DNA from: Pseudopedobacter sp965218985
GTDB taxonomy: Bacteria > Bacteroidota > Bacteroidia > Sphingobacteriales > Sphingobacteriaceae
Direction: 5' to 3'
Length of the DNA stretch: 64,000 nucleotides
Assembly (NCBI GenBank): GCA_965218985.1
Contig: CBDCMP010000004.1
Span: forward strand, 372,001-436,000
Positions within the stretch are counted from its first letter, which is position 1. Every line of letters starts with the position of its first letter. Below the pieces are notes generated by a model, which was not told where the DNA came from, ran no database searches, and saw only the letters and a list, made by a program, of their open reading frames with translations. The position numbers and the translations under genes were made by a program. Positions 1-8,597 of this stretch are shown here, in pieces.

Positions 1-2407
1 TTTTGGTTAATATTATTAAATTTTGGTTATTAATTGGGAACACAAGTTTTCTAAATTTAACTCCATCTATATAAACTTCTTGAAAAAGACTAGGGATGAA
101 TCTAACCATGAACACCCTCTTATTTAAACTTTCGTATTTAATAATTCCATGAGTGCCATTATCAGTAACCCAAATATCTTTATTCGCATAGTAATAAAAA
201 TCATAACTTGTATTTTCACCCATTAATCCGTCCTTTTTAGTGCCGTTTGGAGGCACTGAAGTAAATTTAATCCTATTTTTCCTATCTAAATACTTGTTCC
301 CATTTGAAACACCATCAATTTCTATTATATCACATTCACAAATTGTATACTCATTTCCATTTTCGTGATGATAAATATATTTAATTCTATTACCTGATTG
401 TATATAAGAAGGGGTCATTTTACCTTTTTGAAATACTTCACCTTTATTGTGATAAATATGAAACTCAACCTGATTAGTGGCATCAGGAGTTTTATTAGCT
501 GAAAACTCTTTGGAATTGTAGAAGAACCTGTCTATACTGTAAACAAGAATGGGCGAACCTGATTTGGTAGGTACAGCATAAGCCAAATCACCATTGCTAT
601 CCAGACCCTGTACTTTTAACTGATACTGATAAACTGCAAGGCCCACATTAGTCACCCCATCGAAATAGACCGGTGGGCCATCCTGACCCAGATAAGGCTC
701 TAAAAATAAATAGGTGTGATGTCCACTGTCTAAGGAATAAGCGGCTGTTTTAACTGCTTCCATTTCAGCCACTGTTAAACCTAAAAATAAAGCAGATTCC
801 CTTTCTTTTAAATTATTGGTCTCGCAGTTCGTAATGCTTATTATCTTGATGTCCTCCTCATGTGGGCCACTGGTATCCTTATTCTCAAACAACCTGGTTT
901 CAATTGTCAAATACCTGCCTATCTTATCTGAAAAAGCTTTGCTGTTCAAATCCAGCTTGCTCACCTTGACAGGATTGGGGTACTTTAATCCCGTGGTTCT
1001 GTACTGTACTTTTAAATTGGAATAAAAAAGCACTTTACCCTCATCCCAAAACGCACCATTGTTAGCTATGTATTTGAACCCCCCCTCATGGCCATTGTTA
1101 TTCAATTCTTCACCGATGTAGACCGGATTTGAATTCTCCACTTCTCTTAATTTTGAAGACGGACTACTAAAATCATCAGGGATCAGATCTATCGAACAAA
1201 AAGCATGGTCATAATACCTGTTGTTTCTTACAAATGGGCTTGGGGAAGTTTGATCTATGGCAGAATGAAAATAGTGCATTTTGACATAATAGGGCTTCGA
1301 TGGAATGGTGAGGTCGATGTCTTTTGTCCATCCGGGATCAGCATCATCAATCAAATCATCAAAAAAAGGGGTATTTTGATTTTTTGATTTTAAACTTTTT
1401 GATTCAATATAGATCAAGGGTTTGATGTTGCCATCTGTGCGCAGTTTAAAGCTCAGATTGGCAATGTTTTCCAGGTAAATGACCGGCCAGCCTTCAGTTT
1501 CGTAATTTTGGAATGTAGCGTTATGATTTAAAACGATATACTGGTAATCCTGATAATAATTATAGGAATAGCCTTTGTCACTTCTGATGTCCAGATACAA
1601 CCTATCTTTGGTGAAAAATTTAGACAAAACATCCGTATATAATTCAGCTTCCTTTTTTTTGATGGTTGTTTTGGTCTGACCAGAATAAGTGGAGGTGTTC
1701 ACCCCTGTTTTTTGGTATGATCCAAAAAAAGCTACCGGGTCAACGAAAGCCAAGATGGCTTCCCTTCTGGCTCTCAACGTTGATCCCGTTAAATTACTAA
1801 CATCTATGACTGTTTGGTTATTTTTAACAAATTCTATGTCGACAGTGATTTTTTCAGGTTCTAAAATGATTTCAAAACCGGTTTCTCCAGTAACAGATGA
1901 AACAAATTCACCAAACCATTCCCCTTCCTTTATTTGAATCGGGGCTATATTTATATTTGAACTTCTGAATATTTCATTGATGCTCTTATCGGTGGACATG
2001 GAGTTGCTGTAGCCTAAAATCCCTGCATTATATAAATCAACATCTAATCTTGCATTATATATTCTTTGGATGAATTCATTGTTTGTTGAACTTTTTGGCA
2101 CTAAAGCTGTTCCGTCAGCTGTTAGTAGACTTGCTTTTAAAATCCCCCTGTATATATAGTATTTCACTTTTGAAGTCACTTTACCGGAGCTCGAAACAGG
2201 CTCCAGAATGACATTGACCAGTAAAGGGTTTTCATTCGATTCCTGCACTACCATCATACAGTCTTCACACGCAAAGGCTGATGCATCCTCTTCTAACTGG
2301 AATTTAGAAGTCACCTTATATTTGGTGCTTGCTCCACCATCCACCGGCCCATATTTATCTAATGAGCTTTGTATTGGCAGTTTGGTATGGTCAATGAAGA
2401 AATGCAT
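1..2407 (-). CDS. Very large uncharacterised protein, 3' end outside window
   Basis: A single minus-strand frame stays open from an ATG at 2407 to the window edge, giving at least 802 residues with no stop. An in-frame TGA lies just upstream of the ATG, so this start is well bounded. The translation is natural in composition (N-terminus MHFFIDHTK, then a Cys-rich FACEDCMM motif near residue 50). I see no signal peptide and no transmembrane segment, and the sequence is rich in Tyr, Asn and Asp with a beta-strand look. I do not recognise a catalytic domain. It resembles in general style the long Bacteroidota hypothetical proteins that end in variable enzymatic or toxin domains, but the informative C-terminus is missing here. 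That resemblance is from memory and should be treated as a guess. Confidence 0.75.
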   Translation of the reverse strand, partial: MHFFIDHTKLPIQSSLDKYGPVDGGASTKYKVTSKFQLEEDASAFACEDCMMVVQESNENPLLVNVILEPVSSSGKVTSKVKYYIYRGILKASLLTADGTALVPKSSTNNEFIQRIYNARLDVDLYNAGILGYSNSMSTDKSINEIFRSSNINIAPIQIKEGEWFGEFVSSVTGETGFEIILEPEKITVDIEFVKNNQTVIDVSNLTGSTLRARREAILAFVDPVAFFGSYQKTGVNTSTYSGQTKTTIKKKEAELYTDVLSKFFTKDRLYLDIRSDKGYSYNYYQDYQYIVLNHNATFQNYETEGWPVIYLENIANLSFKLRTDGNIKPLIYIESKSLKSKNQNTPFFDDLIDDADPGWTKDIDLTIPSKPYYVKMHYFHSAIDQTSPSPFVRNNRYYDHAFCSIDLIPDDFSSPSSKLREVENSNPVYIGEELNNNGHEGGFKYIANNGAFWDEGKVLFYSNLKVQYRTTGLKYPNPVKVSKLDLNSKAFSDKIGRYLTIETRLFENKDTSGPHEEDIKIISITNCETNNLKERESALFLGLTVAEMEAVKTAAYSLDSGHHTYLFLEPYLGQDGPPVYFDGVTNVGLAVYQYQLKVQGLDSNGDLAYAVPTKSGSPILVYSIDRFFYNSKEFSANKTPDATNQVEFHIYHNKGEVFQKGKMTPSYIQSGNRIKYIYHHENGNEYTICECDIIEIDGVSNGNKYLDRKNRIKFTSVPPNGTKKDGLMGENTSYDFYYYANKDIWVTDNGTHGIIKYESLNKRVFMVRFIPSLFQEVYIDGVKFRKLVFPINNQNLIILTK

Positions 2408-3180
2408 CAGACAAAAAAATTTAACCTTGAAATATGGGGTCAAATTAGCTCATTGACCGGGCATTGTCAATACCACTAAAGTGGTATTTTTAATGATCAG
2501 GACAGGGGGCCTGTCTGTTTCTTTTGGTGGTGTGGCTGGCCTGCGGAATTGGCACCCCCAATGGCAAGTCTTAATGCCAGTGCTCTGTGGGTAGGCCTGA
2601 CTTGTGCTTTTTTATTTCTTCTACTGTTGTAAAACAATTATTTTTATTAAACCTTTTCCATCTTGATTAAAGCACAAGCCTCCTAATGTTCTTTGCCATC
2701 ACTCGAAAGACTTGCGAAATGAGGCTAAAATTTAGAACCATTTAGTGGCTTTTGAAGTAGAAAATCTCGCCATCCAATAACTATTTCTTTAAAATCAATC
2801 GTTGATAATTGTAATTCCGGATTATTGTAGCATGAATCCCCCCGCTGAAACAACTCTTTCAAGCAGCTTATACGGACTTTCTATAGAAGAAATGTTTCAT
2901 ATAGCCCATGTTTTAAACCATGGGCTATATTTTTGAACACCTTGGAATTTTTTTACAGTAATTTTGTTTCTATGTTTAAAATTCCGATAATTAGATATTT
3001 ACATTTTCATTTTATTATGGATTATTTTACCAGGTTTAATATAAGAAACTGATTATCAGGGATTCAAAGAAATATCTGTAAAATCCCTTAAGATAAATAA
3101 TTTTTTACTGGGCAAGAACAACCCAATAAATTGAAGTCATCTTCGAATAATATGAATTATAAATCATCAAAACTTAAAGT
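2408..3180. other. Gene-free stretch with repeat-like hairpins
   Basis: No convincing gene lies between the large minus-strand gene and the FkbM locus. The stretch holds a long-range inverted repeat (cttgtgctttttta at 2601-2614 against taaagcacaag at 2668-2678). The arm around 2561-2614 ends in gacttgtgctttt, which also ends the two repeat copies at 19.43-19.57 kb, so it may be a diverged member of the same dispersed family. A strong terminator-like hairpin at 2899-2934 is listed separately. The remainder is AT-rich with nothing I can name. Confidence 0.5.
2899..2934 (+). terminator. Strong intrinsic-terminator-like hairpin
   Basis: A perfect 12-bp stem (2899-2910 pairing with 2919-2930, core ATAGCCCATG) with an 8-base loop is followed by a T run. 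The tail favours plus-strand termination, yet no plus-strand gene lies upstream in the window. It may shield the FkbM locus from read-through or be left over from a lost gene. Confidence 0.6.
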
Positions 3181-4001
3181 ATGAAATCCTGGAGACTAAA
3201 CTGGACTTTAAATGAACTGTTTTCTACCGATAACTATGTTAAGCATAAGGAAGCACTCGAATCCAAATCAATTTTCTGGCTTACACTTGCAGTAAAATTT
3301 TCCCTCAAGTATGGAAGAAGCCCATATTATTACGTCTTAAAGAAGGCGGGGCATTTTATGTGAAGGAATTCATGACTTTATATATCTATAAAGAAATATT
3401 TGTTGATAAATGTTACGATTATCCGGCATTACCTGTAAAAGATCCTGTTATCATGGATATAGGAGGCAATATCGGCTTGTTTTCATTGAGAATGAAGCAA
3501 TTATACCCAGATGCTGAGATTTTCTCTTTCGAGCCGTTCCAATCAAATTTTGAACAGCTTACCTCTACCGTTGAAGTAAGTAAATTAAAAAATGTATCAG
3601 CCTTTCCATTCGGTATTGGCGGAACAACTAGAAAGGAGAGACTTTATATTCACAAAAATAATGTAAGCGGACACAGCATCTTGCAATCAGAAACTAATAG
3701 TGATGTATATACCGATATCGAACTGGTATCTATCCGCGAAATTTTTAAAAAGTTAAAAATCACTAAATGTCATTTGTTGAAAATGGATTGTGAAGGTGCT
3801 GAGTACGAAATAATAAAAAATATAGACCGTGAATTAGCAGCTTCTATTGAAAAAATTGTTTTTGAAGCCACTCCTAGTTTATATGACCTTAATGAACTGT
3901 TAGGACATTTAAAGAATGTTGGATTTAATATGGTTGATAGGGATGGACTTTGTGTTGCAATCAATAATACTGAGGTAAAAAGCGTTTCTGAGCCGTACTA
4001 G
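3181..4001 (+). pseudogene. FkbM family methyltransferase, frameshifted
   Basis: Two overlapping frames together make one FkbM-type SAM-dependent O-methyltransferase of about 270 residues, the usual family size. Frame one (3181-3363) encodes the 60-residue N-terminus and ends at a TGA. Frame two holds the catalytic part, with the SAM-binding motif MDIGGNIGLF and the later family motif LLKMDCEGAEYEI. Frame two is open upstream of its nominal GTG (3360) and reads RLKEGGAFYVKEF, which joins the first frame if one base is lost or gained near 3320-3335. FkbM enzymes usually methylate sugars in polysaccharide or natural-product pathways. The frameshift may be real or a sequencing error. A shortened protein could still start at GTG 3360 or ATG 3372, though it would lack the N-terminal segment. 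Confidence 0.8.
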
Positions 4002-4098
4002 TGCACTAGTGTAGCTAAAATTAATTAAGCAACATAGTGTTTAGATGGTTTATGATCGGCTTCTTGTCGCATATATGGCCATTTTTTCGTCCAATGGC

Positions 4099-4317
4099 GC
4101 AAAGTATGCAGCCCCGGCCTGGTGCAGCTGTGTACTTGTGCCGTGGCTTTTTAAAACCTCCCATTATTATAAACCATTGAAGAATCCACAAACTTTATGG
4201 GCAGCATCCCTTTCATACTACAATAATCCCTTGCACTACTGTACAGGTAATCTTCTGCTTTTTCTACAATACCTGCTGTCAACCAGTACGCCCTTATTCC
4301 CTGGCTGCATACTTTGC
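4099..4317. repeat. Element bounded by 15-bp inverted repeats
   Basis: The sequence gcaaagtatgcagcc at 4099-4113 is matched exactly in inverted form at 4303-4317. The roughly 200 bp between contain the transposase remnant at 4151-4288. A further copy of the right end, with about 40 bases nearly identical (one mismatch), recurs at 5202-5241. This looks like the shell of a small decayed mobile element or a REP-like unit. Confidence 0.55.
4151..4288 (-). pseudogene. C-terminal remnant of a REP-associated tyrosine transposase
   Basis: The minus-strand reading contains AGIVEKAEDYLYSSARDY followed by CSMKGMLPIKFVDS. This is the highly characteristic C-terminal tail of Y1-type (REP-associated tyrosine, IS200/IS605-like) transposases in Bacteroidota, where it follows an ENPV-type motif. 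Only about 45 residues of the tail remain. The catalytic HUH and Tyr motifs are absent, so the fragment cannot be active. It lies between inverted repeats, which supports a mobile origin. The open frame extends upstream to 4384, but that part is low-complexity sequence from the neighbouring repeat and is not transposase-like. Confidence 0.7.
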
Positions 4318-4540
4318 ACCAAAAACTTGCTACCTGCCTGCCCCATCGCTGCCCCTTGCCTGCCTTTTTGGCTTTGGTTTTCATTAAATGAAGCTAAGCC
4401 TATACCTCATCAACATCAATAACCCTAAAGGGTGGTTTTATTTTTTAAAAAAAGAAATAAATCTGGTAAAAAAACAAATAAAATCCTTTTTTTATCCTTT
4501 TTTTATCCATAAATTTACCACTGTTTTAAAATTCAATAAA

Positions 4541-4762
4541 ATGGAAATAAGAATAAATGTAGATGATGATTTTGTTAAAAGCTTAAGTGAGAAGCTGGGA
4601 GTAAGTAAAACTTCTGCACTCACCACCGAGGCATTAACGTTGTTAAATTGGGCCGCGAATGAAGCGAAAGCAGGCAGAGTAATCCTTTCGGCAAATCAGG
4701 AAGGAAAGGAATTAAAACAGCTATCAATGCCAGCATTGGAAAAAATCAAAGTAACAAAGTAA
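4541..4762 (+). CDS. Small hypothetical protein, possible DNA-binding or antitoxin-like
   Basis: This encodes 73 residues starting MEIRINVDD. The ATG at 4541 was chosen over an upstream in-frame start because the upstream part (from 4388) reads through repeat and AT-rich DNA. The sequence is a short beta strand (EIRINVDDDF) followed by helices, including SEKLGVSKTSALTTEAL, and it lacks a signal peptide. That arrangement is reminiscent of a ribbon-helix-helix or antitoxin-like protein, but no family is certain. A terminator hairpin follows immediately, and a small membrane protein gene begins 48 bp downstream on the same strand. Confidence 0.65.
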   Translation: MEIRINVDDDFVKSLSEKLGVSKTSALTTEALTLLNWAANEAKAGRVILSANQEGKELKQLSMPALEKIKVTK

Positions 4763-4767
4763 ATCAT

Positions 4768-4798
4768 AAAGACTGTCTGTAAAAAGGCAGTCTTTTTT
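4768..4798 (+). terminator. Intrinsic terminator after the 73-aa protein gene
   Basis: AAAGACTGTC pairs with GGCAGTCTTT (one T-G pair) around an 8-base loop, followed by six Ts. It starts 5 bp after the stop of the gene ending at 4762 and sits 13 bp before the next start codon, so it would limit or uncouple transcription of the following membrane protein. Confidence 0.75.
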
Positions 4799-4810
4799 AT
4801 TATTTGACCT

Positions 4811-5170
4811 ATGGAGTCCATTGACCTAAAAGGGGTAGAAAAAGAGGTGCCTGAAGTGCCAGCCCTTCAAACATTATCAGGGATTAAAAAAGCTGGTTTT
4901 TGGTTGGCCATTTTTTCTTTGAGTATTATGACCCTATTTATTCTTTTCCTCATCGTTTTTTTCTTTGTGAGCGACCTGGATGCTTCATCTGCCATGCTGA
5001 TGAAAACAAGTTTCAATGCAGAAGCTTTTAAAGCACTTAGTGCAGAAAAGAAGGCCTATCGAGACTTTGTACTGGAGATGAGCAAGACTGTTCTTTTAAA
5101 TCTGATGCTGCCTATTCTCACTGCTATTTTGGGTTATATCTTTGGTTCGTCCAGAGAAGGGAAAGCGTAG
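4811..5170 (+). CDS. Small two-helix membrane protein, unknown function
   Basis: The 119-residue product has a short acidic N-terminus, a strongly hydrophobic segment at about residues 30-55 (FWLAIFSLSIMTLFILFLIV), a middle soluble stretch of about 40 residues, and a second hydrophobic segment at about 93-111 (VLLNLMLPILTAILGYIFG). No signal peptidase site is evident, so an inner-membrane location with both ends on the same side is likely. No conserved family motif was recognised. The gene follows the 73-residue gene across a terminator, and the two may still be transcribed together by read-through. Confidence 0.65.
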   Translation: MESIDLKGVEKEVPEVPALQTLSGIKKAGFWLAIFSLSIMTLFILFLIVFFFVSDLDASSAMLMKTSFNAEAFKALSAEKKAYRDFVLEMSKTVLLNLMLPILTAILGYIFGSSREGKA

Positions 5171-5517
5171 TTAAAATACTATAGCTATTATTGGATATCA
5201 GCAGTACCCCCTTATTCCCTGGCTGCATACTTTGCACCAAACAGGGTACAGCTTGCTACCAACCTGCCACCTCCCTGCCCCATCGCTGCCTCTTGCCTGC
5301 CCCCCTGTTGCCTCCCGCGTGCCTCCCGCCTGCCCACCAGAGGCAGCAAACAGGCACCGGCAAGTAGCAGGGTTGAGGCGGTAAGAGGAAACTGAGGACG
5401 CATGTTGGTATTATCATCTATGCACAAAAGCCTTAGGGTGATCAAGGGCGGCGGGCCGTGGCACAAAGTGGTCGTACCAATTGCGCACTATTCCCGCCAG
5501 TTGCTTGTCTCCGGAAA
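5171..5517. repeat. Repeat-rich intergenic region
   Basis: Positions 5202-5241 nearly duplicate 4284-4323 (cagtac-ccttattccctggctgcatactttg pattern, one mismatch). A looser copy of the following cctgcc/tgccccatcgctgcc-rich stretch then appears in both places. From about 5270 to 5345 the sequence is unusually GC-rich and made of repeated tgcctcccgc-like words. The open frames here are artefacts of repeat composition, and no gene is called. Confidence 0.55.
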
Positions 5518-5928
5518 TCAAAAGTCAAACCTTTCCCCTCTGTTTATTTTTTTAAGTGCCTGTTTCCTTTTATCATCCAGCCTGTTTTTAACAGCTGATT
5601 TACCGGGTTTGCCTGGTTTCCGCTTCTTTTGCTCTTTTAAACTTTCACTGATCAGTTTTATGGTCTTATGAACGGCAATGTGCTTGTTTTTGAGCTGCGT
5701 CCGCTCCTCTTCAGCCACCACCTGCAGCATACCTTCCTTATTGATTCTGTTCTTTAATGCAAGGGCAATCTGATGTTTCTCCTCATCAGAGAAAAAGCCG
5801 GAAGCTTGGTAGTCCCAAAGCAATTCCACTTTGGTTTCCACCTTGTTCACATGCTGGCCACCTTTGCCACCGCTTCTGGAGGTTTTAAATTGGAACTCTT
5901 TTGCCAATGCTGCGCTGTCTATATTCAT
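5518..5928 (-). CDS. arfB: Alternative ribosome-rescue factor ArfB (peptidyl-tRNA hydrolase)
   Basis: This encodes 136 residues. ArfB enters stalled non-stop ribosomes and hydrolyses the peptidyl-tRNA. The catalytic GGQ motif is at about residues 23-25 in the context RSGGKGGQHVNKVETKVEL, which is diagnostic for the release-factor domain. The C-terminal tail is very basic (KKRKPGKPGKSAVKNR, ending KKINRGERFDF), as needed to occupy the empty mRNA channel. The ATG at 5928 was preferred over an in-frame start 84 bp upstream because ArfB proteins begin close to the GGQ domain and the extra residues are Cys/Ser-rich with no family similarity. It is divergent from cmk. Confidence 0.93.
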   Translation of the reverse strand: MNIDSAALAKEFQFKTSRSGGKGGQHVNKVETKVELLWDYQASGFFSDEEKHQIALALKNRINKEGMLQVVAEEERTQLKNKHIAVHKTIKLISESLKEQKKRKPGKPGKSAVKNRLDDKRKQALKKINRGERFDF

Positions 5929-6123
5929 GATGGATGCTAAATTAGCTAAACAGGAGCAGGAACAATGCCTTTTTGTTTGATAACTTTGTTGATAGAAGGA
6001 TGCAACTCTCATTGAAAAATAACAATAACGGAGAACAGTTTTTGGCCTGAGGAACTTTCTCCCGCACTTCCGGTGATAAAATTAAAAACAGAGATTTATG
6101 AAACAGATTTCCGGGCATTCAAT

Positions 6124-6131
6124 TAACTTTG
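6124..6131 (+). promoter_or_regulatory. Possible Bacteroidota -7 box for cmk
   Basis: TAACTTTG matches the TAnnTTTG -7 consensus of Bacteroidota promoters and lies 6 bp before the cmk ATG, which would imply an almost leaderless transcript. I did not find a clear -33 TTG partner at standard spacing, so this is tentative. Confidence 0.3.
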
Positions 6132-6137
6132 CCTTCA

Positions 6138-6815
6138 ATGAATAAAAATATCGTCGTTGCCATTGATGGGTATTCATCCTGCGGTAAAAGCACCTTAGCT
6201 AAAGCTTTGGCAAAAAAACTTCATTTTATTTATGTAGATAGCGGGGCCATGTACAGAGCAGTGACTTTGTATTTTTTAAGGAACAACACCGATCTCAGCA
6301 ACCACGACTTAATCATTGATGCACTGGACCACATTGACCTGAATTTCCATTCCCGGGATTATGAATCGCATATTCTGTTGAACGGAGAAGAGGTTTCTGA
6401 GGAGATCCGGCAGATGCTGGTCTCTGAAAATGTGAGCAGAATCTCCGCTATCAAAGAGGTGAGACAGGCCATGGTGAAGCAGCAGCAGAAAATGGGGCGT
6501 TCAAAAAACATGGTGATGGATGGCCGTGATATTGGCACGGTGGTTTTCCCAAATGCACAGCTAAAATTATTCATGACCGCCGACCCAAAGATACGAGCGG
6601 AAAGAAGATATAAGGAGCTCAGCGCAAAAGGAGAGGAGGTGAGCCTGGAGGAGATTTTCGAAAACATTGCGCACCGCGATTTTCAGGACACTACCCGCGA
6701 GGAAAGCCCGTTGATGAGGGCCGAACAGGCGATTGTGCTGGATAACACCAACCTCACGCCGGAAGAACAGCTGGATTTTGCATTAGAAAAAGTAAGTCCT
6801 TTTCTTAATCCCTGA
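6138..6815 (+). CDS. cmk: Cytidylate kinase
   Basis: The 225-residue enzyme phosphorylates CMP and dCMP with ATP in pyrimidine nucleotide salvage. The P-loop GYSSCGKS is at about residues 11-18. The NMP-binding segment YVDSGAMYRAVTLY and the lid region with DGRDIGTVVFPNA and AERRYKE follow in canonical order, and the length is typical. The ATG at 6138 was preferred over a TTG three codons upstream. The gene converges on, and overlaps by 11 bp, the 3' end of the M23 peptidase gene on the other strand. Confidence 0.95.
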   Translation: MNKNIVVAIDGYSSCGKSTLAKALAKKLHFIYVDSGAMYRAVTLYFLRNNTDLSNHDLIIDALDHIDLNFHSRDYESHILLNGEEVSEEIRQMLVSENVSRISAIKEVRQAMVKQQQKMGRSKNMVMDGRDIGTVVFPNAQLKLFMTADPKIRAERRYKELSAKGEEVSLEEIFENIAHRDFQDTTREESPLMRAEQAIVLDNTNLTPEEQLDFALEKVSPFLNP

Positions 6816-8046
6816 ACACCCAACCCTTTATCCTGCCCTGTTGTAAATACAGGGAGTCTTTTTTAAAACCCAGGACAGTGTAGGCGGATTTCGGGTCAAA
6901 ATTTCCAATAGCAGTTTGTTGTTCACCTGTTTCATCAAAAATATAAGCACGCTTTTGCAAGGGTTTGATCTTGATTTTGGGGCTGCCTATATTTAGCTGC
7001 GCAGAATTTTTGATCGCTCCCGATTCAACTTTGTAGGTGATGCCTGCAGTGGAGACCCCCAGGATAGCAATCGGGATCAGGTCACCGTCCTGATGGATCA
7101 TCACTTCCTCGCCTAAATATTTGACTGCTGATCTCACTTTTCCGGCTACACTGTCACGCTTTAAAATATAGTTCAACGGATCAATGGCTCCTCCGGCGGT
7201 GTATATCCCGAAATGTAAATGAGGAGAAGTGCTAAGTGCATTGCCGGTGTTGCCCATCAAACCTAAAACTTCACCTTTCTTCACTGCCTTTCCGGGAGAG
7301 ACTAATTGACTATCTAAATGTGCATAGTAGATGGATGGCCCCATCAATCCCAGGCGTTCCCAAACCACTTTTCCTCCTAACTTCGTTGTTTGCACCCTTG
7401 AAATTACGCCATCACCCACTGCCAAAATGGGAGTTCCTCTTTCATAGAAGATGTCCACTCCTTCATGTTTTCTCACACCTCCATCCCTGGAACTGCCCCA
7501 AAAACTCTGAATGTTCCTGTTGCCTCCGCCTTTTACCGGGAATGACAATTTAGGCAAGGGAGCGATTTCTATTTCCACATGCTCATTGACCAAGAGCTGA
7601 GGTTGGATTCTCAATAATAAGGTTTGATCATGATCATCCTCATAGATGAAGGAAGTGTCTTTCAGTTGTTCACTCATGATACGCTTTAAATCTCCATCAC
7701 TTTTAAATAAATCCACAAACACCCCCTTCTGGTCTTTTCCTGTTGCTTTCAAAGTGAATTTTATCTTGCTGCTTTTTTGATAGGAGATTTGGTAGGCTAT
7801 GGCGGAGGGATCATGTTGCTGAAAAAACAGCTCCTCTTTAAAGGGGTAGTTAAGCTGCGTATTAGGATCAGAAAGCACTTGCGCCCCCTTGTCGATCCAA
7901 CTTTTGCCCATGTTTGTCTCCGCCAGCCCAGCGGTTTTTAAGGATTGGATGTAAGATTTATAGGGGGAAGTTTTAAAAATGCTTTTACACGAGGAGACGA
8001 TTAAAATACCCATCAGAAAAATATAATTATTCCTGCTCATCTTCAT
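6805..8046 (-). CDS. M23 family metallopeptidase lipoprotein
   Basis: The product is about 413 residues. It starts with a short charged N-terminus, a hydrophobic segment and the lipobox-like VSSC, so it is probably an outer- or inner-membrane lipoprotein. An uncharacterised N-terminal half (about 160 residues) precedes a LytM/M23 domain at about residues 185-295. That domain has the zinc-ligand motif HEGVDIF and the second motif SPHLHFG, as in cell-wall endopeptidases. A roughly 100-residue C-terminal extension follows. The likely role is peptidoglycan remodelling in the periplasm. Starts at 8046 or 8040 are both possible; longer starts push the lipobox too far inside. It overlaps the end of the upstream 74-residue gene, suggesting translational coupling. 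Confidence 0.88.
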   Translation of the reverse strand: MKMSRNNYIFLMGILIVSSCKSIFKTSPYKSYIQSLKTAGLAETNMGKSWIDKGAQVLSDPNTQLNYPFKEELFFQQHDPSAIAYQISYQKSSKIKFTLKATGKDQKGVFVDLFKSDGDLKRIMSEQLKDTSFIYEDDHDQTLLLRIQPQLLVNEHVEIEIAPLPKLSFPVKGGGNRNIQSFWGSSRDGGVRKHEGVDIFYERGTPILAVGDGVISRVQTTKLGGKVVWERLGLMGPSIYYAHLDSQLVSPGKAVKKGEVLGLMGNTGNALSTSPHLHFGIYTAGGAIDPLNYILKRDSVAGKVRSAVKYLGEEVMIHQDGDLIPIAILGVSTAGITYKVESGAIKNSAQLNIGSPKIKIKPLQKRAYIFDETGEQQTAIGNFDPKSAYTVLGFKKDSLYLQQGRIKGWVFRD

Positions 8047-8251
8047 CTTTTGATTTTGGAAAATCATCATATTGCTGCTCATCCTGCGGCAGGTCGAATA
8101 AGGATTTTGATGCCGGGTGCTGCTCGCTCACATCTTTGATGGAGATGACCGCTTTCTCTGGTTTATCCGTGTGTTTAGCTTCTCTGCTGGAGGAGATGGA
8201 ATCCTGGTTCTTTTCTTCAATTGCACGCTCCTTTGAATTTTTTGTTTTCAT
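8027..8251 (-). CDS. Small hydrophilic hypothetical protein
   Basis: This encodes 74 residues, very rich in Lys, Glu, Asp and Ser and ending in an acidic tail (DFPKSKDEDEQE). There is no signal peptide, no hydrophobic segment and no recognisable motif, so it is probably disordered. Its 3' end overlaps the start of the M23 peptidase gene by about 20 bp on the same strand, so the pair is probably co-transcribed. It could be a genuine small protein or a leader-like open frame. Confidence 0.55.
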   Translation of the reverse strand: MKTKNSKERAIEEKNQDSISSSREAKHTDKPEKAVISIKDVSEQHPASKSLFDLPQDEQQYDDFPKSKDEDEQE

Positions 8252-8327
8252 CCTGTATCGTTTTTAGAGATGATGCAGAAATTGTGCCTGTTTAGATTAA
8301 GGATAAATCCATTGACTCATCAGCGTG

Positions 8328-8556
8328 CTCCCTCCAAATCCTTTGAGGCCGGACCTGCTGGGCGGCTCTGCTCATTTGCCCTGCTTTGTGGATGTGCATG
8401 CGACAGGCATCCTTTCATTTATGCGTTATCCTGGGTGGAACGAAGGATCCCCGTGGGGAGTGGGGATGCCGTCGACTTTGTGGGGTTTTAACGGCGCAGG
8501 TCCTCTGCGAGAGACCCTGCTGGGACATTTGGCTTTGCTGGTACATTTGGCTTTAA
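8328..8556. repeat. Direct repeat copy 1 (non-coding, about 210-230 bp)
   Basis: This stretch recurs at 8793-9000 with roughly 90 percent identity by eye, starting at ctccctccaaatcc and ending at gctggtacatttggcttt. It includes the phrases gaggccggacctgctgggcg and tcctgggtggaacgaaggat and a small hairpin (gtcctctgcgagagaccct). Short indels between the copies break every reading frame, so the element is not coding. Copy 1 contains an internal 20-bp duplication (ctgg-acatttggcttt) near its end. Confidence 0.85.
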
Positions 8557-8597
8557 CGCTCAATCCTATCCGTCCCTCATAGCCGGGACTTGGCCTA

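Noticed and set aside
816..2456. Several plus-strand open frames of 60-82 residues
   Set aside because: They lie inside the long minus-strand gene and have no sensible protein features.
4045..4422. Plus-strand 125-residue frame over the transposase remnant
   Set aside because: It reads the opposite strand of the remnant and of repeat DNA, and its Cys/Pro-rich sequence is repeat-derived.
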